Assembly: GCA_026413765.1 (NCBI GenBank)
Contig: JAOAKI010000011.1
Span: 1-40,017 of the forward strand
Origin: Microcaldota archaeon
Lineage (GTDB): Archaea; Micrarchaeota; Micrarchaeia; Anstonellales; Anstonellaceae
DNA: 40,017 bases
Reading direction: 5' to 3'
A model generated the notes under the pieces. It saw only the letters and a program-made list of their open reading frames with translations. It was not told the origin of the DNA and searched no databases. The translations under genes and the position numbers were made by a program. Numbering within the stretch: the first letter of the stretch is position 1; every line of letters starts with the position of its first letter. Of the stretch, positions 14,823 through 21,008 are shown in pieces.

Positions 14823-15761
14823 ATGGCAGAGATTTTGGAAATCGAGCGAACCGAAGATTATGCGTTGTACCAGGTGAAAGACGAAGCTTTCCTCCCAAAC
14901 ACATTCATAATATGCTCGGAGGCTGCGCGCCAGGTTCTTTATTCTCCGCATATTGTCGGCGCTAGGCTTCAGGATGCGATGGAAAAGAACGCTGAGATTT
15001 TTGCCAAAATTGCCGCCAAGCACGTGCTGGCAGGCGTGCCAAAGAAAAACATTTGCGAGCTTGTGTTTCTGTCAGGCGGGCTTTACTATTTCTTGAATAG
15101 CGGCTTCAAAAGAATATTTGGCTCTGCGCTTCAGCAATGCTTCATCGGCATCCAAAGGCAGAGAATCGAAGGGACCGAAGGTCAGTTCAGGGCGATTGCA
15201 GGCTACGAGAATTTTGAGGCATTGCCAGAGAAGGCGAATGTGATAATAGGCGACACTGTTGCAACAGGCTCAACCCTCATAAAAGGGATTCAGCTCCTTC
15301 TGGATGCAGCCGAAGTCAAAGGAGCAAGCTTAGAGTCCATCACTGTTTTTTCCCTGGCAAGCTCTTCTGATGGCGTGCGCAGATTTGCAAGGCTTGCCAA
15401 ATCGCACATCCTTCCTCAGCACCCTTCATGCAAGCTTTCTTTTTACGCATGCGAGATGCTTTTTCACCTCATGCCCGACGGGACCGATTTGCGCTTCCTT
15501 ATGCCTTCTTCTGTGATGCCGCCTGAAAGCATGCAAGAGGCAAAAAGAAGGTATGGAAACTATCTTGCAAAAAACATGCGCTGCGCAGTATTTGATTGGG
15601 GAACGCGCTGCAAAAATCCGATTGCGCACTGCAAAGAGTTCCTGCATTATGCTGAAAAAGAGCTCGAAAGCGTCAAGCCTGACGAGAAGGCGCGAAGCGT
15701 GCTTTTAAAAATGAAAAGAGAGGTGCAGCAGGAGCTTTCTGAAATGGAAAAGCCGCTTTAA
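14823..15761 (+). CDS. Phosphoribosyltransferase-family protein, substrate unknown
   Basis: 312-residue type I PRTase. Seen: the PRPP-binding loop [13 protein letters not shown] (about residues 140-152), preceded by hydrophobic strands ([13 protein letters not shown]) that build the core. The roughly 70 N-terminal and 100 C-terminal residues lie outside the usual PRTase core, making it longer than nucleobase salvage enzymes, and the C-terminal part has a cysteine/tryptophan segment ([16 protein letters not shown]). It is not PyrE, which is present elsewhere here. The start ATG follows AAAGGTG. A long in-frame extension upstream is antisense to mvaD and rejected. Fold is firm; the nucleobase or other acceptor is unknown. 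Confidence 0.75.
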   Translation: MAEILEIERTEDYALYQVKDEAFLPNTFIICSEAARQVLYSPHIVGARLQDAMEKNAEIFAKIAAKHVLAGVPKKNICELVFLSGGLYYFLNSGFKRIFGSALQQCFIGIQRQRIEGTEGQFRAIAGYENFEALPEKANVIIGDTVATGSTLIKGIQLLLDAAEVKGASLESITVFSLASSSDGVRRFARLAKSHILPQHPSCKLSFYACEMLFHLMPDGTDLRFLMPSSVMPPESMQEAKRRYGNYLAKNMRCAVFDWGTRCKNPIAHCKEFLHYAEKELESVKPDEKARSVLLKMKREVQQELSEMEKPL

Positions 15762-16738
15762 TCGGTTATCCCGCTTTGGGTCACTTTGAAAACGCATTCG
15801 CCTTCCGGCAGGTTAGGCGAATCAACAAGCCTTGCAATCCTTTTTTCGTCCTTCCCTTTCCTCAAGTATATTCTGTATGTTGCCGCATGCGCAAGCACAT
15901 GCCCACCTATCGGGGTTGTCGGGTCCCCAAAAAGTATCCCAGGGTTGTCCATCACTTGATTTGTTATATAGACTGCCAAATTATACTTGTCTGCCAGCCT
16001 CTGCAATGTATGCACATGCTTGTTGAGCTTTTGCTGCCTGTCGCCCAATGCTCCTCTGCCGATATAGTCTGCGCGGAAATGTGCGGTCATTGAGTCAATG
16101 ACAATCAGGCGTATGTTCTTTTCCTTTATCATCTCCTCTGCTTTTTCAATCAGCACCATCTGGTGGTCTGAATTGATTGCCCTGCAAACGTAGATGTTTT
16201 TCAGGACTGATTCGGCATCCATGCCTGCGCTTTCCGCCATCTGCTTTATCCTCTCAGGCCTGAAAGTGGATTCGGTGTCGATAAAAAGCACTGCGCCCGA
16301 AAGGCCTCCTTGTTGCGGAGGCTTTTGGACATTCACTGAAAGCTGGAAACCAATCTGCGACTTTCCAGAGGAGAACTTGCCGTAGCATTCGGTTATTGCC
16401 ATTGTCTCAACACCGCCTCCAATCAACGCGTCCAGCTCCTTGCTTCCAGTGGTTATCCTGCCGATCGCCTTTCTTCTTTCAAGTATCTTGTCTGCCGACT
16501 CGTATCCCATCTCAAGCGAGTCCCTTGCGGCAGCAATCGCTTTTTTTGCTGCCTCAACCCCTATCTCCGCTATCTCGTCAAGCTCGTGCGGGCTGCTTGC
16601 AGCAATTTTTTCTATGTCATATCCAGCGCGGCGCAGTTTCTCTGCCGAGACCTCCCCAATGCCAGGCAGATCCTCCAAATCCTTTATCTGCAGTTTTCTT
16701 TTTTCAGAGCCTTCAGGCTCTTCAGATTTTCTTGCCAC
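15758..16738 (-). CDS. radA: DNA repair and recombination recombinase RadA
   Basis: Archaeal Rad51/RecA homolog for homologous recombination. 326 residues from the GTG at 16738, the normal RadA size. Seen: the N-terminal helix-hairpin-helix domain ([20 protein letters not shown]), the polymerisation/linker segment, Walker [24 protein letters not shown], Walker [16 protein letters not shown], the L2-like GDPTTPIGG, and ITNQVM. The start is chosen because AAGGTGAGG ends 4-5 nt upstream; a GTG three codons earlier overlaps the upstream stop as GTGA. It follows a small gene and is probably co-transcribed. The 3' end overlaps the PRTase gene by 4 nt (TTAA). Confidence 0.95.
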   Translation of the reverse strand: MARKSEEPEGSEKRKLQIKDLEDLPGIGEVSAEKLRRAGYDIEKIAASSPHELDEIAEIGVEAAKKAIAAARDSLEMGYESADKILERRKAIGRITTGSKELDALIGGGVETMAITECYGKFSSGKSQIGFQLSVNVQKPPQQGGLSGAVLFIDTESTFRPERIKQMAESAGMDAESVLKNIYVCRAINSDHQMVLIEKAEEMIKEKNIRLIVIDSMTAHFRADYIGRGALGDRQQKLNKHVHTLQRLADKYNLAVYITNQVMDNPGILFGDPTTPIGGHVLAHAATYRIYLRKGKDEKRIARLVDSPNLPEGECVFKVTQSGITD

Positions 16739-16743
16739 TGCCC

Positions 16744-16968
16744 TCACCTTTCGTTCGGAAAGACCAGCAAGCGCAACTTGCCGATTTTCAGCGTGTAAAA
16801 ATCGTTGCCGGTTTTGCTCGTATTCCTCCAAATGGCTCCCACATCCTTATAGACGGTTTTTCCGCTTCGGTTGTCGTATTCGGGCTGCACCACTCTGAAC
16901 TCAGGCCTAGCCCCCTTCATTGCGCCAGAATCCGCTTCTGGCATTTCACCACCGCCAGATTCGTCCAT
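16744..16968 (-). CDS. Small DUF736-like protein upstream of radA
   Basis: 74 residues from the ATG at 16968 (98 if an ATG at 17040 is used). The C-terminal half reads [18 protein letters not shown] then [20 protein letters not shown] and ends [10 protein letters not shown], a pattern like DUF736-type small proteins with a GxxWxxTSKxGxxY core. I infer a small beta barrel; the function is unknown. The start is uncertain: the TATA-like TTTTTAAATC at 17049-17058 is too close to 17040 for that ATG to be in the transcript, and a GGTG lies just before 16968. The stop nearly touches the radA start, so the two are an operon. Confidence 0.6.
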   Translation of the reverse strand: MDESGGGEMPEADSGAMKGARPEFRVVQPEYDNRSGKTVYKDVGAIWRNTSKTGNDFYTLKIGKLRLLVFPNER

Positions 16969-17048
16969 CACACCAACTCCACTAAATTCAGGGGCGCAAA
17001 AAGCTTGCGCCTTGGTGAAATTTAGCGATCCTATTTGCATTTGGTGGA

Positions 17049-17096
17049 TTTAAAAACCCTCTTTGACCATCATGCCACTGGTTTGTTTTTTAAATC
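17049..17096. promoter_or_regulatory. Back-to-back promoters, radA unit / purP paralog
   Basis: On the minus strand TTTTTAAATC at 17049-17058 drives the radA unit. On the plus strand TTTTTTAAATCTG at 17084-17096 is about 25 nt before the ATG at 17116 (leaderless). Between the second box and that ATG is ACAGTAGTA (17103-17111), which also occurs, with one change, at the purL promoter. Confidence 0.5.
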
Positions 17097-17115
17097 TGAA
17101 TCACAGTAGTAATAC

Positions 17116-18246
17116 ATGGTCGCGTTTGACATACGGAAAATAGCGCGCTCTTATAGAAAGCCATCGGTTGCTGTTCTTGGCTCTCATTCGGCACTCGACA
17201 TTGCTTCGGGCGCTTCCTCTTTTGGCATGAAAAGCATTGTCATTTGCCAGAAAGGAAGAGAGCAAACATACAAAAACTATTACGCAAAAAGAAAGACTCC
17301 TTTTGGGCAGGCAGGCTGCATAGACGAAATAATCGTCCTTGACAAATTTTCAGATGTCGCATCAAAGCAGACAGTCTCGGCGCTCGTCAAAAAGCAGGCA
17401 ATTTTTGTGCCCCACCGTTCTTTCTCTGTCTATGTAGGCTATGACTTGATAGAAAAAGAATTTGGCGTGCCAATCTTTGGCAACCGCATGCTTCTGCGCG
17501 CAGAAGAAAGGACGGCCGCCCGAAATCAGCAGTGGCTCCTCAGGCGCGCAGGCATACGAATACCAAAAGTCTTTTCTTCGCCAGAAGAGATAGACAGGAT
17601 GGTGATTGTCAAAGCCCCCGAGGCAAAGCGCAAATACGAGCGCGCATTTTTCATTGTCCATTCTGCTCACGAGTATCACCGCAAAAGCAAAGAGATGCTT
17701 TCAAGAGGGCTCATCAGCCGCGAAGGGCTCGAAAGCGCGCTGATCGAGGAGTTCGTCGTCGGCGCCCAATTCAATTTCAATTTCTTTTATTCCCCAATAA
17801 ACAGGCAGCTTGAATTCCTTGGCACCGACTTCAGGAGGCAGACTAACTTGGATGGGCTTTTGCGTCTGACTGCGCCTGAGCAGTCCGAAATCCTCAAGCT
17901 GACGCGCATGAAAAACATAGAGGTGGGGCACGTAGCCTGCACAATCCGCGAGTCGCTTCTTGAAAAAGTCTTTGAGATTGGCGAAAGGTTTGTAAAGGCA
18001 TGCAAAGAGGAATATCCTCCAGGCATTATTGGGCCGTTTGCCTTGCAAGGCGCAATCGTGCCGGCAGAAAGCGGCGAAGAGCCAGTGATTTTCGATGTCT
18101 CGTTCAGGGTTCCAGGTTCGCCGGGAATTCGATACACCCCATATACCTCTTACCTTTGGGGAAAAAGCCTCAGCGTCGGCGAGCGCATCGCGCTTGAGAT
18201 CAAGCAAGCAGCAAAAGAAGGCAAAATAGAAGAGATTGTGACGTGA
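17116..18246 (+). CDS. PurP paralog, divergent copy
   Basis: 376-residue member of the PurP (DUF1246 plus DUF1297) ATP-grasp family. Seen: N-terminal GSHSALDIASGASSFG, VICQKGREQTY, GNRMLLR, and C-terminal GPFALQGAIVP and FDVSFRVPGSPG. Where canonical PurP has the glycine-rich ATP loop (GAKGGRGY in the next gene), this copy has EAKRKYERAF, so ATP binding may be altered. The usual reaction of the family is formate- and ATP-dependent conversion of AICAR to FAICAR. It lies 4 nt before the canonical purP. It may be a partner subunit, an enzyme for another substrate, or a second FAICAR synthetase; I cannot tell which. Confidence 0.8.
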   Translation: MVAFDIRKIARSYRKPSVAVLGSHSALDIASGASSFGMKSIVICQKGREQTYKNYYAKRKTPFGQAGCIDEIIVLDKFSDVASKQTVSALVKKQAIFVPHRSFSVYVGYDLIEKEFGVPIFGNRMLLRAEERTAARNQQWLLRRAGIRIPKVFSSPEEIDRMVIVKAPEAKRKYERAFFIVHSAHEYHRKSKEMLSRGLISREGLESALIEEFVVGAQFNFNFFYSPINRQLEFLGTDFRRQTNLDGLLRLTAPEQSEILKLTRMKNIEVGHVACTIRESLLEKVFEIGERFVKACKEEYPPGIIGPFALQGAIVPAESGEEPVIFDVSFRVPGSPGIRYTPYTSYLWGKSLSVGERIALEIKQAAKEGKIEEIVT

Positions 18247-18250
18247 TTTT

Positions 18251-19300
18251 ATGGATGTGACAAAAGAAAAAATACTTGAAATACTTTCTGGCTACGACAA
18301 AAAGAAGCTCAAAATAGCAACAATTTGCTCGCATACTGCTTTGCAGATTTTTCACGGTGCAAGACTCGAAGGGATAAAGACAATAGGAATCTGCACTCCG
18401 AACAGGCAAAAAGTATATGAAGCATTCCCGCTTGGAAAGCCTGATGACTTTTTGATTGTCCAGGATTTGCGTGACATTCCTGAAAAAGAGCTGCAGGATG
18501 AGAACGCAATCCTTATCCCGCACGGCTCGCTGGTCGAATACACAGGGGACAAATTAGGAGAGCTTAAAGTCCCAATGCTTGGGAATCGAGAGAGCCTGAA
18601 ATGGGAGAAAGACAGAATGAAAATGTTCAAATGGCTGCAGGCTGCAGGCCTGCAAGTCCCTGCAGTCATCGACCCTGACAAAATTGACCGGCCATGCATC
18701 GTCAAGCTTGCGGGGGCAAAAGGCGGCAGAGGATACAAAGTCGTCTCAACACCAGAGCAATTCTATGAGCACTTTGAGGGTATGAACGTGATTGTCCAGG
18801 AGTATTTAATTGGCGTTCGCGCATATCCGCACTATTTCTATTCCCCGCTTTCACAAGATGGATTTAGAGCGCTTGAAGGACGAGTAGAGCTGATTGGAAT
18901 TGACAGGCGCTTTGAAAGCAATATCGATGAAGCATATCGGACAGAGCATGCCGGCCTTTCATTCTCACCCTCATTTACAGTCGTGGGAAATGAGCTTTTG
19001 GTCATGCGGGAATCTCTTATCGAAGACTTGCTTGAGATGGGCAAAAGCGTGGTGGAGGCAGCTGACCGCTTGTTTGGTGGCATCCCAGGGCCGTTCTGCC
19101 TGGAGACAGTGGTGGATGAGAATTTACAGTTCTATGTTTTTGAAGTCTCAGCAAGGATTGTGGCAGGAACTAATCTCTATCCATTAGGCTCTCCTTATAC
19201 AGTCTATCAATACAGCGAGCCTATGAGCATGGGCCGCAGGATCGCACGCGAGATAAAAATTGCAGCAAAGCAAGGCAAGCTTTCCAAGCTAGTTTTTTAG
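18251..19300 (+). CDS. purP: Formate-dependent FAICAR synthetase (IMP synthesis)
   Basis: Makes FAICAR from AICAR, formate and ATP, replacing the folate-dependent PurH transformylase in archaea. 349 residues. Seen: N-terminal CSHTALQIFHGARLEGIKT, ICTPNRQKVY, the loop IPHGSLVEY, GNRESLKWEKDR, the intact ATP-grasp glycine loop KLAGAKGGRGY, QEYLIGVRAYPHYF, IGIDRRFESNIDE, GPFCLE and the C-terminal FEVSARIVAGTN with metal ligands. It is translationally linked to the paralog upstream (4-nt gap, GTGA before the ATG). It converges with the small membrane protein gene by a 4-nt TTAG overlap. Confidence 0.94.
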   Translation: MDVTKEKILEILSGYDKKKLKIATICSHTALQIFHGARLEGIKTIGICTPNRQKVYEAFPLGKPDDFLIVQDLRDIPEKELQDENAILIPHGSLVEYTGDKLGELKVPMLGNRESLKWEKDRMKMFKWLQAAGLQVPAVIDPDKIDRPCIVKLAGAKGGRGYKVVSTPEQFYEHFEGMNVIVQEYLIGVRAYPHYFYSPLSQDGFRALEGRVELIGIDRRFESNIDEAYRTEHAGLSFSPSFTVVGNELLVMRESLIEDLLEMGKSVVEAADRLFGGIPGPFCLETVVDENLQFYVFEVSARIVAGTNLYPLGSPYTVYQYSEPMSMGRRIAREIKIAAKQGKLSKLVF

Positions 19301-19536
19301 CAGCTGCAATTTGCTCTCTCAAGCAGCTTTGTTATGCCTATGATGAGTACCAGCATTGGCCAGACATAAGAAAACTGGATACTCTCCAGATTCACCACTT
19401 TGAATACTTGAAGAATGCCTCCCAACCCAAGCACAACCAAAAGCATCTCCTCAATATAGCCTACTTTGCTTGTGCAGCAGCACTCTTTCTTTTCTTTTGG
19501 AAGAGGCGCTTTCTCCTTCTTTTTCTTTGCAGGCAT
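19297..19536 (-). CDS. Small cysteine-rich two-helix membrane protein
   Basis: 79 residues. Seen: a lysine-rich N-terminal tail (MPAKKKKEKAPLPKEKK), a triple cysteine ECCCTS, a first hydrophobic helix (MLLVVLGLGGILQVFKVV), a second (YVWPMLVLIIGITKLL), and the C-terminal ERANCSC. The positive N-terminal tail puts the N-terminus in the cytoplasm, so with two helices the CCC and CSC ends face the same side and could bind a metal or form disulfides. I know of similar short archaeal membrane proteins with terminal cysteines but no function. GGTGG lies 4 nt before the ATG and a TATA box at 19567-19576 precedes it. Confidence 0.65.
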   Translation of the reverse strand: MPAKKKKEKAPLPKEKKECCCTSKVGYIEEMLLVVLGLGGILQVFKVVNLESIQFSYVWPMLVLIIGITKLLERANCSC

Positions 19537-19566
19537 TCGACCACCAATATCGCTTCGCTTGACGGG

Positions 19567-19576
19567 TATATAATCC
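19567..19576 (-). promoter_or_regulatory. TATA box of the small membrane protein gene
   Basis: The minus strand reads ATTATATACC about 35 nt before the ATG at 19536, placing transcription start near 19545 and leaving a short leader with GGTGG. The tandem repeat array begins immediately upstream of this promoter. Confidence 0.5.
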
Positions 19577-19578
19577 TT

Positions 19579-19955
19579 TCCCTAGGGGGCACTAACTTTT
19601 CACTAGCTTCCCCCTAAGGGCTCACCCCCGAACGAAAAACCCAAGATTTTTTAGCACTAACTTTTCACTAGCTTCCCCCTAATGGTTCACTCCCTAGGGG
19701 GCACTAACTTTTCACTAGCTTCCCCCTAAGGGTTCACCCCCGAACGCAAGACACAAGATTTTTTAGCACTAGCTTATCACCAACTTCCCCCTGAGGGTTC
19801 ACCCCCGAACGAAAAACCCAAGATTTTTTAGCACTAAACTTCCATCAAATTTCTTCCTGAAAGCTTCACTTCTGAATGCAAGACACAAGATTTTGGCACT
19901 AGACGTTCACCAGCCTGAGGGTTCATCTCAAAGCGCACAACCAAAAATTTTTTTG
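19579..19955. repeat. 65-bp tandem repeat array, degenerating toward tRNA-Glu
   Basis: Unit starts (GCACTAACTTTTCACTAGCT and variants) lie at 19589, 19654, 19701, 19766, 19831 and 19896, with a remnant at 19956. Spacings are 65, 47, 65, 65, 65 and 60 nt. Units 1, 3 and 4 are nearly identical, unit 2 is truncated, and units 5-6 diverge. Each full unit contains CTTCCCCCTAAGGG, TTCACCCCCGAACG and an oligo-T tail (GATTTTTTAG). The second half alternates between GAACGAAAAACCC (units 1, 4) and GAACGCAAGACAC (units 3, 5). A 41-nt block starting CCCTAGGGGG is duplicated at 19580 and 19692. The period is not a multiple of 3, so it is not coding. The whole stretch 19537-19975 has no gene. Confidence 0.9.
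19581..19620. repeat. Inverted repeat within the array
   Basis: CCTAGGGGG (19581-19589) can pair with CCCCCTAAGGG (19610-19620), allowing one bulged base, around a 20-nt loop. The same arrangement recurs at 19692-19731. In transcripts or single-stranded DNA it would make a GC-rich stem. Confidence 0.6.
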
Positions 19956-19972
19956 GCAGTTGCAAAAAGAGG
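19941..19972 (-). terminator. A/T palindrome and T tract downstream of tRNA-Glu
   Basis: Read on the minus strand after the tRNA 3' end, CCTCTTTTT (19964-19972) is followed by the palindrome CCAAAAAAATTTTTGG (19941-19956). The first T tract is a plausible tRNA terminator; the palindrome may help or mark the decayed end of the repeat array. Confidence 0.4.
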
Positions 19973-19975
19973 AAG

Positions 19976-20089
19976 CGCTCCCACCGGGATTTGAACCCGG
20001 GTTAAAGCCTTGAGAGGGCTTCGTCCTTGACCGGCTTGCCCGGCAAAATAGCACACAGTCGTGCTAAGTCGCCACTAGACTATGGGAGC
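19976..20089 (-). tRNA. trnE(cuc): tRNA-Glu(CUC) with a D-loop intron
   Basis: 114-nt gene on the minus strand. Acceptor stem GCTCCCA (20089-20083) pairs with TGGGAGC (19983-19977), discriminator G at 19976, and CCA is not encoded. The anticodon arm AAGCC-CTCTCAA-GGCTT (20021-20005) gives anticodon CUC after U33, so it reads GAG codons. The T arm is CCGGG-TTCAAAT-CCCGG. The D stem is GTCT (20080-20077) with GGAC (20026-20023), but the D loop is 50 nt long because of an insert. Removing 20074-20036 leaves an 11-nt loop AGGCCGGTCAA, a normal archaeal form, and a 75-nt tRNA. A TATA-like TTTTATTGATT at 20111-20121 lies about 26 nt upstream. Confidence 0.92.
20036..20074 (-). other. Non-canonical tRNA intron (D-loop, after position 15)
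   Basis: 39 nt. A bulge-helix-bulge fits without forcing: the 4-bp central helix pairs D-stem bases 10-13 (GTCT, 20080-20077) with intron GGGC (20041-20038) using two G-U pairs. Bulge one is A14, G15 and the first intron base (20076-20074). The intron helix GGCGA/TTGCC (20073-20069 with 20046-20042) is extended, after a small internal loop, by TAGCAC/GTGCTA (20066-20061 with 20054-20049). Bulge two is the last two intron bases and the next exon base (20037-20035). Both cuts fall after the second bulge base, as in tRNA-Pro here. No outer helix is seen, so it is a relaxed motif. Confidence 0.8.
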
Positions 20090-20130
20090 GCAAAACAGCA
20101 TTTGAATAGAAATCAATAAAACCAATTTGC

Positions 20131-20916
20131 TTAGGCATATTCTTTTGCAGCGTTTACGATGTTTGAAAAGAACTGCAAGCTGTTTTTTTCAAAAGAGATG
20201 CCAGCAGTCCACCTTGGGAAATGGAATTTTCTAACCGAGCATTCCGGATGCGGCATCAGCCCGACTACATTTCCGGATGGGTTGCAGATGCCTGCTATGC
20301 TGTTTTGCGAGCCATTTGGATTTGCTGGGTATTCGTCTGTTTCTTTTAGCGTTGCATCTGCATATTTTGCTACAACCAGCCCCATTTTTTCTAGCTCTTC
20401 AAGCTTTTGCCTGTCTTTTGCAATCAGCCTTCCCTCACCGTGCCTTACAGGACAGTGGAGGAATTCAATGCCTTCAAAATATTTGCACACTGAGCGCTGA
20501 GGCTTCAGGTATACCCACCTATCCTCAAACTTTCCGCTTTGATTTCGCATAAGCGTACATTCTTGCTCAAAATTCTTTCCAATGTTTGGCAGCGCGCCAA
20601 GCTTCACCAAAACTTGAAACCCATTGCAAATCCCAACCACAGGCTTTCCTGAAGCTACAAAATTCTCGAATTGCTGCCTGAAGCTGCTTTTAAGCTTGTT
20701 TGCAAGCACTTTTCCAGAAGAAATTTCATCAGCATATGACCATCCGCCAGGTATCGCAAAGATGTGGTATTCTTCCAGCCTTTCCTCTCCTGCTGCAATC
20801 TTTGAAAAATGCACTATCTTTGAGTCAGCTCCGCCTAAGCTGAAAGCATGCGCAAGCTCAACTTCTGAGTTGAGGCCAAACCCCGCAAGCACAAGGCATC
20901 TTGGTTTTCCAGCCAT
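20131..20916 (-). CDS. purQ: FGAM synthase glutaminase subunit
   Basis: Class I glutamine amidotransferase that supplies ammonia to PurL for FGAM formation. 261 residues, the longer PurQ type that usually goes with long PurL. Seen: N-terminal LVLAGFGLNSEVELAHAF, FAIPGGWSYADE, nucleophile elbow VGICNGFQ (Cys97), and the His-Glu pair in LMPHPECS near the C-terminus. It lies 88 nt downstream of purL on the same strand with no promoter seen between, so it should be co-transcribed. A tRNA-Glu gene follows 41 nt after the stop. Confidence 0.94.
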   Translation of the reverse strand: MAGKPRCLVLAGFGLNSEVELAHAFSLGGADSKIVHFSKIAAGEERLEEYHIFAIPGGWSYADEISSGKVLANKLKSSFRQQFENFVASGKPVVGICNGFQVLVKLGALPNIGKNFEQECTLMRNQSGKFEDRWVYLKPQRSVCKYFEGIEFLHCPVRHGEGRLIAKDRQKLEELEKMGLVVAKYADATLKETDEYPANPNGSQNSIAGICNPSGNVVGLMPHPECSVRKFHFPRWTAGISFEKNSLQFFSNIVNAAKEYA

Positions 20917-20957
20917 AAAAATAACCTCACGCTTCTTTCGCTGCCAGGCTGCTTCCT

Positions 20958-21008
20958 TCAGCCTCCCAGGTTTTTTTGCCAGCGCAAAGGCGCCTTCTTT
21001 TTCATCAT
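20958..21008 (-). CDS. Possible 16-aa basic mini-ORF between purL and purQ
   Basis: An ATG overlapping the purL stop (ATGA) opens a 16-codon frame, MMKKKAPLRWQKNLGG. Near its end is a run of seven A (CAAAAAAAC). Adding one A would join this frame to purQ without a stop, giving a 30-residue basic extension. Either a short coupling ORF, a slippage site, a single-base assembly error, or chance. Too short to support as a gene by itself. Confidence 0.2.
   Translation of the reverse strand: MMKKKAPLRWQKNLGG

Noticed and set aside
19579-19955. CRISPR array
   Set aside because: The whole 65-nt period is conserved between units; there are no unique spacers, and no cas gene is present.
19579-20089. 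Integration site (att) of a mobile element at the tRNA 3' end
   Set aside because: No second copy of the tRNA 3' sequence is seen in the repeats or nearby, and there is no integrase or phage gene.
19976-20089. Permuted or split tRNA instead of an intron
   Set aside because: All tRNA parts are in normal order on one strand, and a single insertion in the D loop with a bulge-helix-bulge explains the extra length.
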